A stretch of DNA of 64,000 nucleotides from positions 5,832,401-5,896,400 of the forward strand of contig OW204004.1 in assembly GCA_934047225.1 (NCBI GenBank), given 5' to 3'. The notes beneath the pieces are model-generated. The model was not told the origin of the DNA, searched no databases, and saw nothing but the letters and a program-made list of their open reading frames with translations. A program made the translations under genes and the position numbers. Below, one piece after another: positions 21,815 through 32,100 of the stretch. Positions within the stretch are counted from its first letter, which is position 1; every line of letters starts with the position of its first letter. Source of the DNA: Ypsolopha sequella (taxonomy: Eukaryota; Arthropoda; Insecta; Lepidoptera; Ypsolophidae).

Positions 21815-22058
21815 GTATCTTGCAAACAGTAAGCAATCGACAAAAACTGCGCAATTGTTGTGTCAAAAGTCACTTTTCTTATTAAGAAAGTGACTTTTGA
21901 CACAACAATTGCGCAATTTTCGTCTTTTCTTATTAAGAAAGTGACTTTTGACTTTTTGACACAACAATTGCGCAATTTTTGTCTTTTCTTATTAAGAAAG
22001 TGACTTTTGACACAACAATTGCGCAATTTTTGTCGATTGCTTACTGTTTGCAAGATAC
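21815..22058. repeat. Palindrome with triplicated internal unit
   Basis: The outer arms GTATCTTGCAAACAGTAAGC and inverse bound the segment. Inside, a unit AAGTGACTTTTGACACAACA + ATTGCGCAATTT is present three times in one direction (units of ~51 and ~59 bp), and once inverted on the left. It looks like a MITE whose internal arm was amplified by slippage or unequal exchange. CCGGAC repeats (about 21752-21788 and 22070-22090) flank it. Confidence 0.65.
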
Positions 22059-22293
22059 TTAATAAGCCATCCGGACAATCCGGACGTATGACAAGACTAC
22101 CTATGTCACTCTCCGGCCCATAAACTATCTCGATGCAAAAAATAACGTCGATCCGTTGCTCCGTTGCTGCGTGAAAGAAGGACAAAACCCAACACACATT
22201 TTCGCATTTATAATAGGGGTACGGATTACAAACTGATTACAAATAATCATAATAAATTGAACTTTGACATCTTTTATGGATGACATGTTTTTT

Positions 22294-22645
22294 CGAGGTG
22301 GTAGAGCTGATGCCAGGCTCGACTGTGGAGGTACCACCTATTTTACTTGGAGATCCCCTCGAAGTAATTCGGGGGAGAGTAAGAGGACAGCTCACAGGCA
22401 AAAAACCAGGAGACCCACCATGTCTGGGACCGATGGATGGCGGTATATCTATCCTTAATAGTCGGGTCTTATATGGAACAGACTGGTGACGGGCAGCGGC
22501 GTCACTGGTGCGAGGGTTCCGGCACCGCGCTCACCAACCCGCCTGCCCAGCGTGTGTGAGTATGGGCAATTCCTCCAGGATGACCGCCGGGAGTAAAGGC
22601 TTATGTCCAGCAGTGAACGAACTAGGCTGATGGATAAATGGATGG
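22294..22645 (+). mobile_element. ~340-bp SINE-like element with GATG tail, copy 2
   Basis: The 5' end AGGTGGTAGAGCTGATGCC is at 22296 and the GATGG tail ends at 22645. ATGTTTTT is repeated on both sides (22285-22292, 22646-22653), consistent with a target duplication. It lacks the GGCAAAGTCCTGGAA stretch present in copies 1 and 4. The interior is >85% similar by eye to the copy at 33550. Short open frames across it are shifted between copies and are not genes. Confidence 0.75.
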
Positions 22646-22906
22646 ATGTTTTTATGGAATTTTTAGTTGATGTGAAAACAGAGTAAAAAAAATAGGACTG
22701 TTAAAGGTTAAGGGTTGAAAATAGGTCTAATGTACTGTGATTCTATTAGTAGTGTAAGTATGTGGTACTATTATTATTTGCTAATAAAGCAATACTAAAA
22801 ATATTGGGCACTCCGCCTATGGTATTTCTCTGAACTGTTTTTTTGCTCTCAGATTTTATCGAGTTTGATAATTCTTCAAAAATAATGTTGAATGTGATAT
22901 TTATTT

Positions 22907-23119
22907 ATGAAGCCAATTTCATACAGAAGACTCGGTAAGTGCTCAATATCAAGGTTCAATGACCCTTTCTGTGAATTTTGTGAAATATTTTTTTCCTTTT
23001 CCCTACAAACGCAAGCCCAGCCTCGAGTGAAGTCCTTTATGAGGTCAACATTAATTTTGCGAAATTTGCAGACAGTGTTATCGATCCGTAATAATGATTT
23101 CTTACGAAGCCTCCAGTAG
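22907..23119 (+). pseudogene. Unidentified repeat-encoded fragment, copy 1
   Basis: A 70-codon open stretch encodes RRLGKCSISRFNDPFCEFCE and ends NNDFLRSLQ. A similar stretch at 57513-57710 encodes LGKWSMSRFEGAFCAIRNL and ends DRLLGLQYE. The same frame is kept at the LGK.S.SRF...FC block and at the L..LQ end, so both may come from one ancestral coding element. No family recognised. Confidence 0.35.
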
Positions 23120-23198
23120 GAATTTGGCTGCATAAATATAAGTTACCTTTATATAATATTGTTTAAATAGATTTTATAATACAAACATAAAAAAGTAT

Positions 23199-23437
23199 AA
23201 TTATTATGTTTATTTTGCGAAATCCATCGCTATGAATACTCTAAATATTATTAGAGTACATTTCAAACTAGAAAAGATCAATCAGAAACAAACCTAAAGA
23301 CAAGAATTTTGAAAAAATTCCCCGGGCCAGGTTTCGAACGTGCGACCTCTTGTTATTAAGACAAGCGCGCTACCAATTGCGCGCCTGGTTTGTTTCTGAT
23401 TGATTTTTCTAGTTTGTAATGTACTCTAATAATATTA
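23199..23437 (+). mobile_element. Hairpin-headed foldback with tRNA-like core, family I copy 2
   Basis: It is flanked by a 10-bp repeat AAAAAAGTAT (23189-23198, 23438-23447). The head GCGAAATCCATCGC is followed by arms TATTATTAGAGTACATTTCA...CAATCAGAAACAAACC and their inverse. The core (~23312-23386), read on the minus strand, has a D-arm GCGCGCAATTGGTAGCGCGC, an anticodon arm CTTGTCTTAATAACAAG (5-bp stem, 7-base loop, TAA at the anticodon position) and a T-loop GTTCGAAAC, but no acceptor stem. It is tRNA-derived, not a functional tRNA gene. A and B boxes could give pol III transcription. Confidence 0.65.
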
Positions 23438-23447
23438 AAAAAAGTAT

Positions 23448-24557
23448 TAATTGGTTTCGAAATATATTTCGGCCAATTTGTGGCCGTAGTCAGTCGAATA
23501 AATAAATAAAAAAGATATTTGACATGTATATAATAGATGTTGACATTGACACATAATTCTAAAGACGGTACCTACTTTGAGGTTCGTTGAAGCCGTAGAG
23601 ATATTTAGATTTCAATGGTTAAAGGGCTGCACTATGCTAAAATTCCGTCCCGCTCTAACGCGTTTGTTTTTTAAGTCTCTATCCTGCTCTAATCAGATGC
23701 CGCGCACGCAAAACTTCAGTTATTTTGTAATCGTGGCTCCATTAGGACATACAGAAATAAAGTAGTAAGGTTTTTTTGTAGATAATAATGAGATCTTTTA
23801 TTGTGTGAAAGATTCATTTCAAACGCATATTCCGTGTCCGAGCGAATTGAATGTAGAGAATGAAATTAGGTACCTACAGATATATATTTATTTGAGTAAA
23901 GATATAAAATTTCGATAATCTATAAAGGCTTAATTCGTCAGAAAAACATGATTAAGTACATATATATTTCCCAGAATTTTCTAGTAGCCAGTTTGGCCTA
24001 CAAATCGAGCTAAATATACGCAATTTTACCAAATCCACGCTTATTCAAGCCTTAGAGCATTTTGCACGTTCAAACATTGACGAAGAAGCATTTTCTAAAG
24101 CGTCTCGAGTGATTTAAAAATCTGAAAAATAATCAGCAGCATATAAAAAATACTTAAAAGCAAAGTTTTAGAACAAAACGAGAGGTTTTTTGATTATTTT
24201 CTTATGGCCATGTACCTTTAATATACTTTTAATTAAAATTAATACCGTTTCCATTGATTTCTTGTTTAAACCTTAAAAAGATGCATGCGTAAAAACAACT
24301 CAAGTCTGTAAACACAGATTGGCCAATTATAATGTATCTTAATTTCCAATTTTTCATTTTCGTGTGTCTAGTAATGATTGCAATAATAATTGCATTTACA
24401 TTATGGAAAAAATTACTTTTCCCACATAATTATGTCACAGATAATAAAAATTCTTCAATTCAGGACCGGCTCCGCCAAACATGCATTCGCGTTTGGACAA
24501 TTTAGCATATTAAATCAAAATGTAAAAAAAAAAAATGCTTGTAATTAGTTAAAAATT
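23448..24557. other. No gene recognised
   Basis: AT-rich DNA. The plus-strand frame 23577-23765 (62 codons) shows no similarity. Nothing else stands out. Confidence 0.3.
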
Positions 24558-25010
24558 TAAACTACATTATGTATTTTTCAGATTTGAGACAAGTATTATA
24601 AACAACGAGAAAAAAATTCGAAAATATCACTAAAATCACGGAAAACGTCATTTGGCGTTAGAACAAGTACTGATCTGACTAAAAAATTAAGAAATATATT
24701 TTAATTTTTTTTTTCGTTATTTTAGAAGAAATACTAAACATTCAACATTTTCGTTAACAGAGAAATCGAATTTTTGAATGTTTGTGTATTTCTTTTAAAA
24801 TAACGAAAGGAAAAATATATAAAAATATTATATGAATAATACACCGTGACTCAGCAAAGGCTAAAACAAAAAAACATTTTACAACAAAACAAATATTTTT
24901 TCTCGTTGTAACGCCAAATTACGTTTTCCGTGATTTTAGTGATCTTTCAGATTTTTTCCTCGATGATTGTGATACTTGTGTCAAATATAAAAAATACGTA
25001 ATGTAGTTTA
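24558..25010. mobile_element. 453-bp foldback element with AAACTACATTA ends
   Basis: The outer arms contain TAAACTACATTATGTATTTT, ATCACTAAAATCACGGAAAA and CGTNATTTGGCGTTA, inverted at the right. A second inverted pair (TTCGTTATTTTAGAAGAAAT and ATTTCTTTTAAAATAACGAA) lies within, so the whole segment can fold into a long hairpin. No ORF and no clear target duplication. Confidence 0.65.
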
Positions 25011-25403
25011 TCTTCTTAACTAATAAGTAATAAGTTAATAACACATATTTTATTAATAATATTCCGATGTAATAGTATGCCAAATTGTTCCTTATTTTTC
25101 CTTCACATAAACAGTTTTCTTCATTTCCTAATCCCCTGCAGTACGGAACCCTCACGTCAAATTAGCGTCAGTTCCAGATCAATTAGGGTTCACTTTCACC
25201 CAATTAACCATTCCATTTTCGCCTGTGATTAATTCGTTAGGTTTGACATCTGAACTTAAGTGTGCCCCTGTATTTGGGTGCCTTTTTGATCGGCTTTAGG
25301 AGTATAATCTTTTTGGGATAAATGTAGGAATTTCTTCAGTGTGCTTCGATTTTCTGCAGCTTTTCTGAAGCTGTATAAGACCTTGTCGTTGGCTTTGCTT
25401 TTT

Positions 25404-25770
25404 GCGTTGTCTGTTGTACACTCAGTATGTAAAACGTTGTCTGTTGTAAACGTTGTCTGTTGTATATACTCACTATGTAAAACGTTGTCTGTTGTACACT
25501 CACTATGTAAAACGTTGCCTGTTGTACACTCACTATGTAAAACGTTGTCTGTTGTACACTCACTATGTAAAACGTTGCCTGTTGTACACTCACTATGTAA
25601 AACGTTGTCTGTTTTACACTCACTATTTATAACGTTGTCTGTTGTACACTCACTATGTAAAACGCTGTCTGCTGTAAACGTTGTCTGTTGTACACTCACT
25701 ATGTAAAACGTTGTCTGTTGTACACTCACTATGTAAAACGTTGTCTTTTGTACACTGACTATGTAAAACG
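25404..25770. repeat. 30-bp minisatellite, about 12 units
   Basis: The unit CACTCACTATGTAAAACGTT + GTCTGTTGTA repeats with point variants (GCC for GTC in alternate units, TTTTACA for TTGTACA) and two partial units. Because 30 is divisible by three and the unit has open frames on both strands, long ORFs run through it in both directions (172 codons minus, 121 plus). They are a by-product of the repeat. Confidence 0.9.
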
Positions 25771-26847
25771 CCAACTAAGTACTACTTACTAACGCCATCT
25801 GTTGAAAATATATCTTAAGTTCAAATACTATATTTTGTAAAGCAGGTACTTATACCTATACATTTTACAAGTTGACATTAATCTTAAAAAAACAATAAAA
25901 TAGGATAAAAAAATAATTTTACACGGGAAGTACAATAAAATATTAAATCAAATAAAAGTTAGGCTGACTTAAATTTAATAAAATTACTCTCCTAGGTAAA
26001 AATATAGGAATAAAAAATATACATAATTCAATAAATACAATCAAAATCAAAACCAATACCAAACACCCCTGTAATAAATAAATATAACCACCGCCAACCA
26101 AACATTTGCACCAAGTTTGAACCAAGGTCTGTTGTGTGAACTAAACCAACCTTTTGGAATTTTTCAATCAACTGGTAACATGTGATCTCATAATTCCTTT
26201 ACAGTTGGACCGCATGGGAGTTCACCCTAGATAACATCTTCAGCTTCGACTTTACACTTTAAGTCTGGAGCCATTAGGTCGAAATTAACTTGCTGATTGG
26301 TGGGTTCAAAAATAGTGGAAGAAATGGCGCTTACTGAGCTCATTGAAACAAATCTGTTAAGCGTTTGTTAAGGGTAAACTCGTATCCTTTATACAGAACA
26401 AGACTAACTAAGAACACTGTGATTAGGTAAGATTTAGTCCTAGCATTAGGCCTATGTTCCGAAAAAACTATTATCACTTATGTCATCGCCGGTTACTCGT
26501 TAATAAGATCGGAACGATTTTGACAGATGTCTAAGCACTGACAACATTTACTTGTGATCTTGCTGATCTGCACTAGCATTTTTTTTGGAAGGCACCCTTT
26601 TAATTTTTTTTTTTTTGTGTTTGCAAAGTTAGCAACATTTTCAAGACACCCGAGATATTATTTAACATGAATTATTTTGATAAGTTTTCTTATTTAATCA
26701 ATAATCATTAATAAATGTATGCATAGAGATAACAGAGGAATGTATTCTAGACAATTCTAGTTCCATAGTAGTTTACTTAATAATTATACCCCTATGAATT
26801 CTATTATCGCTAAAACAATCAGATTCATTTTACGGTACGTTCAGAAA
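25771..26847. other. No gene recognised
   Basis: AT-rich sequence. AACGCCATCTGTTGAAAATA beside the minisatellite resembles a short motif often seen in lepidopteran repeats. Nothing else supports a feature. Confidence 0.3.
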
Positions 26848-26980
26848 TAATGAATGAATGAATGAATGAATAAACACTTTATTGCACACAAATAAGAAGA
26901 CAAGATACACACAAAGAACAGATAGAAGGCAAGGGCGGACTTATTCCTAAAAGAAATTTCTTCCAGTCAACCTTGGGAAA
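26848..26980 (-). mobile_element. LINE 3' end, minus strand, (TTCA)n tail
   Basis: A (TGAA)n run (26849-26871 on the plus strand) is followed by TAAACACTTTATTGCACACA, the inverse of an AATAAAGTG poly(A)-type end. It is then followed by AAATTTCTTCCAGTCAACCTT, the inverse of the GGTTG.CTGGAAGA 3' UTR hairpin. Only the 3' UTR survives. Confidence 0.65.
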
Positions 26981-27337
26981 ACATAAAAACATTTTTATCT
27001 TGAAAATTTAAATTAATCAGTGCATCACAATATGTAAAAGTTATTTTACACCTATAACATAAACATAAAAATATACTACATACAAATACATACATAAATT
27101 CACAGATACATATATAAGGACAAACAGTAGCTTAGTCAGTAAGTCATTCAGAGAGATGAGAGGTAAAATCTTTTCAAGTTTTCAAATTTTTTCATTTTTT
27201 CAAGAAATAACTACGTGGTCTTTTATACAAGGTTATCTTTATTTTGTGATAAAGCATTGTTTTCTGTTGTTGAACATCTCAAGTATAGAGCGGTAGAAAG
27301 TCCAGGTAGAAACGATTGCAAAACGATTTCAGCAATC
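26981..27337. other. No gene recognised
   Basis: AT-rich sequence between two LINE ends; part may be older 3' UTR of the minus-strand LINE. No ORF of note. Confidence 0.3.
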
Positions 27338-27485
27338 CTTTTATACAGTTTCTTCCACCCGTAGGTTGTCTGGACGAGATCGCTTTAAGCGATAAGACCG
27401 CATGATTGTGCTTACATAATGAGTTGGTTAAATTTAAGTGTTTATATTTCTGTTTCCTTTTTTATGCTCTACAAATAAACTTGTA
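27338..27485 (+). mobile_element. LINE 3' end, plus strand
   Basis: CAGTTTCTTCCACCCGTAGG, then TTGTCTGGACGAGATCGC and the hairpin TTTAAGCGATAAGACCGC, then ACAAATAAACTTGTATTGTTG. It belongs to the same family as 3664-3818 and 9690-9848, is 5'-truncated, and has no coding part. Confidence 0.65.
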
Positions 27486-27907
27486 TTGTTGTTGCTGATT
27501 GCTTTGCTTTATCATAGTTGTAATATGAGAGCACTACAGAGACAACACGAGTTTTGTTATATTACACAGCGTTCTTCAACATTCAAACTGATTGTAATAT
27601 CATCTTCAACAATCGATACTTCAAATTTGGAACACCGCTGACCAATGCGCCCGCGCTGCCACACGCATTGTCTCCGATAACCATCTCCTTTGTCTGACAC
27701 CACCCCTAGAAAACACTTTAAAGAAAAATCAACCCTAAAATTATACGCAGAAGAACATTTTTGTAATGTATAATAGGAATGTATTAGGGGTTATTTAATG
27801 AAAAATAAAGCAAGAAGGGTAAGCTTTAACATATTTTTTAAATTGTAAGGCGTTGCTGTTGATCATACACATGAATAAACTGTTTATAATTCTACCTACC
27901 CCTTGTA

Positions 27908-28508
27908 CAGTACTCCCAAAGTAATAATGCGCATACAAATCTATAGCCGAGCGACCGGACGTAACACGTGAACTTGTTGATTGTGTAGAAAGTGTAAGGA
28001 AATACGAACTTTGCCGAACAGTGGCGAATATTTGTATGCGCATTATCACATGCGCATTATAATATGCATATTATTATTATTAATTATTGTTAAAGTTTTA
28101 ATTGTACCGTGCATTGAAAGAAAGAAATTAAATTTATTGGCGCGTTTACAAAAGAATAAAAAGAACTTATAGCTAACACAGTAGATAAGGTTTATTTAAG
28201 TAGGGAGTAATCTATAGATAAAAATAACACGACAAAAGGATGTAGCTCAGCTATGTGCCATCCAAAACATGCTTTGGTTGGCGCTGGTTTTCAGCTACCT
28301 CCGTTACAATTGCCTGATAAGGTATTAACGAGTTGTTAACAATTTTATTTACTAAATAGAAAAATCAATAAAAATTGGCAGAAATGGCTTATAACTAAAT
28401 TAAAGAAAATACGAGTAAAAACAAAAAATTGGATATATCTGTAATGCTGTGCAATATTTTTGATAAATAAATAAAAATAAAATAAAATAAATCACTTTGG
28501 GAGCACTG
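27908..28508. mobile_element. TA-flanked TIR element, CAGTACTCCCAAAGT ends (~600 bp)
   Basis: The termini TACAGTACTCCCAAAGTA and inverse (one or two mismatches) have TA on both outer sides, typical of Tc1/mariner. Just inside is a strong hairpin, AATAATGCGCATACAAAT with its inverse at 28028-28046. Further in, an (AAATA)n-tailed segment reaches the right end, perhaps a small nested retroposon. No transposase frame. Confidence 0.55.
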
Positions 28509-28917
28509 TAGAAGGATCATGCATGAGTCAATCGGTACCGAGTGTTAACTTTCATGACAGTCAAATATTTGCATTTGTAAATAGCGTAGAAGGCTAAAGC
28601 TGCAGACTAATGCCACATATAGCTCGGTAATAAATCTTCAATCAGCCAAACGACATATACAAAACAAACATAATGCCCGGGACAATATTAATTTATTCCC
28701 TCTTACCGTTAGCAATTAACTACAAATCAAACACAGGGCAAGCAAGGACATGACGCGTTCACGAACAAACTAGATCAGGAGTTGTCAATTTCGGTCCTTA
28801 ACCCCGTCATACAATTTAAGGCGATATGCGAAAAAAATACGGGTGTTTCTTTTCTGTGTATTTCATGAAATACACGGAAAATTATAATCAGTTTCTGGTA
28901 TATGCATTTTAATTACA
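28509..28917. other. No gene recognised
   Basis: AT-rich sequence with no repeat or ORF of note. Confidence 0.3.
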
Positions 28918-29160
28918 TTCAAAAATTCAAAAATTCTTTATTTACATTACAAAATGTAGGTTTTGAGGGGGTGGGACTCCCCTTTTAAGTTTTACAACCT
29001 GTTTTAAGGGAGACAAGACAAGACAAGACAAGACAAATACTCTTTATTGTACACCAAAGTTAATAAAATAAGGTAAAAGAACAAACTTATGAGAGAAGGT
29101 AACAAATGGCGGCCTTATCACTTATAGCGATTTCTTCCAGACAACCTTTGTTGGGTTTGT
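28918..29160 (-). mobile_element. Two adjacent minus-strand LINE 3' ends
   Basis: The first (28918-~29005) has ATTCAAAAATTCTTTATTTA, the inverse of a TAAATAAAGAATTTTTGAAT tail. The second (29012-29160) starts with (GACAA)5 and TACTCTTTATTGTACACC and carries GGCGGCCTTATCACTTATAG and ATTTCTTCCAGACAACCTTT, the inverse of the family's 3' UTR hairpin. Both are only 3' UTR remnants. Confidence 0.65.
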
Positions 29161-29699
29161 TGAGGGGAGACCCGCTCTGTCTACGGATCTTATTTTACAA
29201 ATTTGTATTAAAATTAAAATTAGGTCTTGCTTAATACATAGTGATTAGGTATTTATATAAAGAAAAATTGTGTGTGTATGAGGGTTTATGTTGTGAAATA
29301 ATATAATAATATAATATATGTGAAATAATATAATATATAATGTAGGGTTTTGAAATTGGAAAATATGTTTAGATAAATTTTCCTCGATAGAAATAATTGT
29401 TGAAATGACACACTTTTTCTCCTCGTTTGACGAATAGGAACCATATACAGAACTCAAACATATTTTATCAGGTGTGTTTCAACAATATCTAGAGATTTAA
29501 TATTTGAAATTTTGCTAGCTATTTTAGTTTTTTTTTTAAAGTATAAAACCAACTTTTTCCTTTTTGCCCTGAATCCACCCCTCTCGCACTGCGCGATTTT
29601 TCGCTTGGAGTGACAGTGACAAAAATAAAATTCGCATAGCCTCTTAATAATCAATGGGTAACTTCGTCAATGCCAATCCAATCAATCAGCCTGGTTCAT
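29161..29699. other. No gene recognised; short AT microsatellite
   Basis: A tandem AATAATATAAT-type repeat lies at 29296-29342. Minus-strand frames 29245-29457 and 29454-29654 show no similarity. Confidence 0.3.
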
Positions 29700-30060
29700 C
29701 CATCGTTAAACATAGACCCGTAAAAATTATAATAATATATTATAATTTTTGTATGTTTATTTATTATTTATACATGCATGTGTATATTTTATAGGTATGA
29801 ATTCATTTATTTAAGTATGTTCATGTATTTTTATATGTAAGTTTATGTCTTAGATATTTAGGTTTTTTATTTTAATCTTGATCTCCCTATTATTTTCTGA
29901 TTAGTATTTACAACTCCACATGTTAATTTGTTCATCTTTCTGTTAGCTACCAAGGGTTGCTTGGAAGATGTTGCTATTAGCAATAAGTGCCGCCCTTGTA
30001 CACCATGTTTAATTATTTCTTTTGTCTTTTAAGTTATTTGTATAAATGTGCAAAAAGTGC
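29700..30060 (+). mobile_element. LINE 3' UTR (GGTTGCTTGGAAGATGTTGC variant)
   Basis: AT-rich 3' UTR ending in ACCAAGGGTTGCTTGGAAGA, TGTTGCTATTAGCAATAAGT and GCCGCCCTTGTACA (29950-30004), then a run with TTATTTGTATAAATG. The hairpin TTGCTATTAGCAA replaces the GATCGCTTTAAGCGAT of the sister family. No coding sequence remains. Confidence 0.55.
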
Positions 30061-30084
30061 AAGATTTCGCCACTCTTTTCGGTA

Positions 30085-30285
30085 CTACTGGAAGAAATGC
30101 CCATACTCACACACACGCTGGGCAAGCGGTGCCGAAATCCTCGCACCGGTGACGCCGCAGTCGGTTTATAAATCGCGATCAATCGGTCTCAGGAATGTTG
30201 GGCTGTTTGAGTGTTGTCCTCTTACTCTCCCCCGAACTAACTCCAGAGTGGAGCCTGGCACTAGCTCTACCACTTATACAAACTT
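30085..30285 (-). mobile_element. ~340-bp SINE-like family, degenerate copy 3
   Basis: Minus-strand copy. The plus strand shows GAAGAAATGCCCATACTCAC, GCTGGGCAAGCGGTGCCG, CTCTTACTCTCCCCCGAACT and TGGCACTAGCTCTACCAC, the last being the inverse of the constant 5' end. The tail is lost and several blocks are deleted, so this is the oldest of the four copies. Confidence 0.65.
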
Positions 30286-30742
30286 TTAAGGCATTGTATT
30301 AATGTTAATCGTTAATCTAAAATTCTGCAGTTACCTACGTCACAAATGTCTGCTCAATTACACTTTGTTTTGTGTATACCGCAATCAAACAGACGAACAG
30401 TCAACATTTTTTAGTTTTTTCATCACTTTAATAAACGCAGATTCGTTTTTAAAGCTTTATAATTTAGTTTTGTTTTGGCTACAGTTATTTCTTGGAACTC
30501 CATTAAAACTTCAAGATTCTGTGAAAGTAGAGTAGAGTTTTACAAACTCTCAGACCAAATTTTGTAGTAATCGGCCGCGACGCATCGTTTGAAAATGCCT
30601 GATAAGTGATAATAACTACATAAATCTGAACAAATCATCGGAACCGTTCCGTCGCTTTAATATTACAGGATCGATATACTTGACGACACCTAAGTTTTCT
30701 AGGGTTGCCACTAACACCAACTTATATTTACTATTAAATTAT
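30286..30742. other. No gene recognised
   Basis: A plus-strand frame 30302-30535 (77 codons) shows no similarity. No repeat identified. Confidence 0.3.
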
Positions 30743-30900
30743 AGCCTATTCTGAAGGCTTTAATTTTAGTTTTAGTGCTGTCAAAACTAAATTTTCTTCA
30801 TCGAAAAAATCCTTAAGCGTTAGGCTTAGAAGCAAAATTACTTTAGAAAAATTCAAGTTTTGACAGCACTAAAACTAAAATTAAAGCCTTTAGAATCGCC
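30743..30900. mobile_element. MITE, GATTCTGAAGGCTTTAATTTTAG family, copy 2
   Basis: The 158-bp hairpin shares ATTCTGAAGGCTTTAATTTT and TAGTGCTGTCAAAACT arms with the copy at 9104. The ~60-bp centre differs, so arms are better conserved than the core. Confidence 0.7.
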
Positions 30901-31132
30901 TTTATTAACTGGCGTTACTGCCCATACTCGAACATTACTTCTAAGTATATAATAAAAATTATGGTACATACTTTCACTGTACCGTAAATCGTACAAACAT
31001 TTTAAAACACTCATTATCGTAACAAACAGCAGCTATGGTTTTCTGCCTGTCCCATTGAAATCAGTTGCAATCGACATCTGTGGAGATTGAAGTATTTCAA
31101 TTACATAATTTACACAGGATACATTTTGCCTA

Positions 31133-31469
31133 GTAGAATTCGAGGGGACGCGTCGATCGCGGGCATCGCGGCCGTGGTGGCTATACTTTTACTATGGGAT
31201 TGAGCGACGCGACGCGTCATAGACTACGCGCGTCGGTGTCCATCGTTCATCGACGCATTCTTTCTATCGCCGCAATCGCCGCCGCGCTGCTATGACGCGT
31301 CATAATAACAAGTATCATTGCCGATGTCGCGCGGGCGATGCAATGGCATGCGTCGATGAGATGAACGATGGACACCGTCGCGCGTAGTCTATGACGCGTC
31401 GCGTCGCTCTATCCCATAGTAAAAGTATAGCCGCCATGGCTGCGATCGACGCGTCCCCTCGAACTCTAC
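31133..31469. mobile_element. GC- and CpG-rich foldback element (337 bp)
   Basis: The arms GTAGAATTCGAGGGGACGCG, GGCTATACTTTTACTATGGG, GCGACGCGACGCGTCATAGA and TGTCCATCGTTCATC pair with their inverse at the right end. The centre repeats TATGACGCGTCATA (itself palindromic) and CGCCGCAATCGCCGCCGCGC. Base composition contrasts sharply with the AT-rich flanks. No ORF and no clear target duplication. Confidence 0.75.
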
Positions 31470-32100
31470 CTTTATAGCAATTTTTGCTCTGATTGGTGCA
31501 TCGAAAACATTATAGAATATTTTAACAGTTCTTTGGTCAGTCATTTCCGTAATCTCATTTTTGGTTAAACAGCTTTCGTTATGCTTAATTTCATATCTAT
31601 CGATATCTAGACATAATCCTCTCTTAATTGAAGGACTAGCCAGTCGCCATCAAGGATTCCATAAAATTGATCAGGATTCTTTCCCATGACAGCGAAACTC
31701 CAGACGCATACCTGTTAACCTGTTGTATCATGGCTTCCTAGAACCCCAATATTTCCATCAGTAATCCAACACCACCGAACCTCTAGATTGTCTATGGCCA
31801 TTCTCCACGTTTCGATGGAAGCCCTAAGCTGATTTATAAACTGACCGCCGCCTCGGCCGATACGTCTAATAAATCTCAATCAAGATGACCGATACGATAT
31901 CATAGCTTGTTCTGTCTGTCTATTAGTATAGAAACTGCAGTGGTTCCACTTACAACTGACTCCCGGTTTCGTAAAAACTGATCAAAACTAAGATGATCGT
32001 TGTCCTGAAAGTATATAGTTTCGTAATATATTTGTAACTAAAGTATAGATTCGAACATCGAAAAAATACGAAATCTAAAATCTTTTACCTAAAGTCAAAA
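31470..32100. other. No gene recognised; unique-looking sequence
   Basis: 31600-31950 has more balanced composition than most of the window but no ORF with splice sites and no repeat identified. Confidence 0.3.

Larger units (their letters stand above)
21262..22222 (-). mobile_element. Helitron-like element, minus strand, split by two insertions
   Basis: The 3' terminus (CTAG, then the inverted GCCGCGGGCAAAAG hairpin) lies at 21262. The matching 5' region, with the inverted GCAACGGAGCAACGGATCGACG and a GCGAAAATGTGTG start, lies at 22090-22222. Between them sit a TIR element (21393-21669) and a tandem palindrome (21815-22058). Without these the element would be a few hundred bp, similar to the copy at 8785. 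No Rep/helicase is encoded. Confidence 0.55.

Noticed and set aside
25404..25770. CRISPR-like array
   Set aside because: Units are contiguous tandem repeats without unique spacers, in a eukaryotic genome.
25256..25774. 172-codon minus-strand ORF with a ten-residue repeat
   Set aside because: It is produced by a 30-bp minisatellite open in several frames on both strands; there is no start context, domain or splice site.
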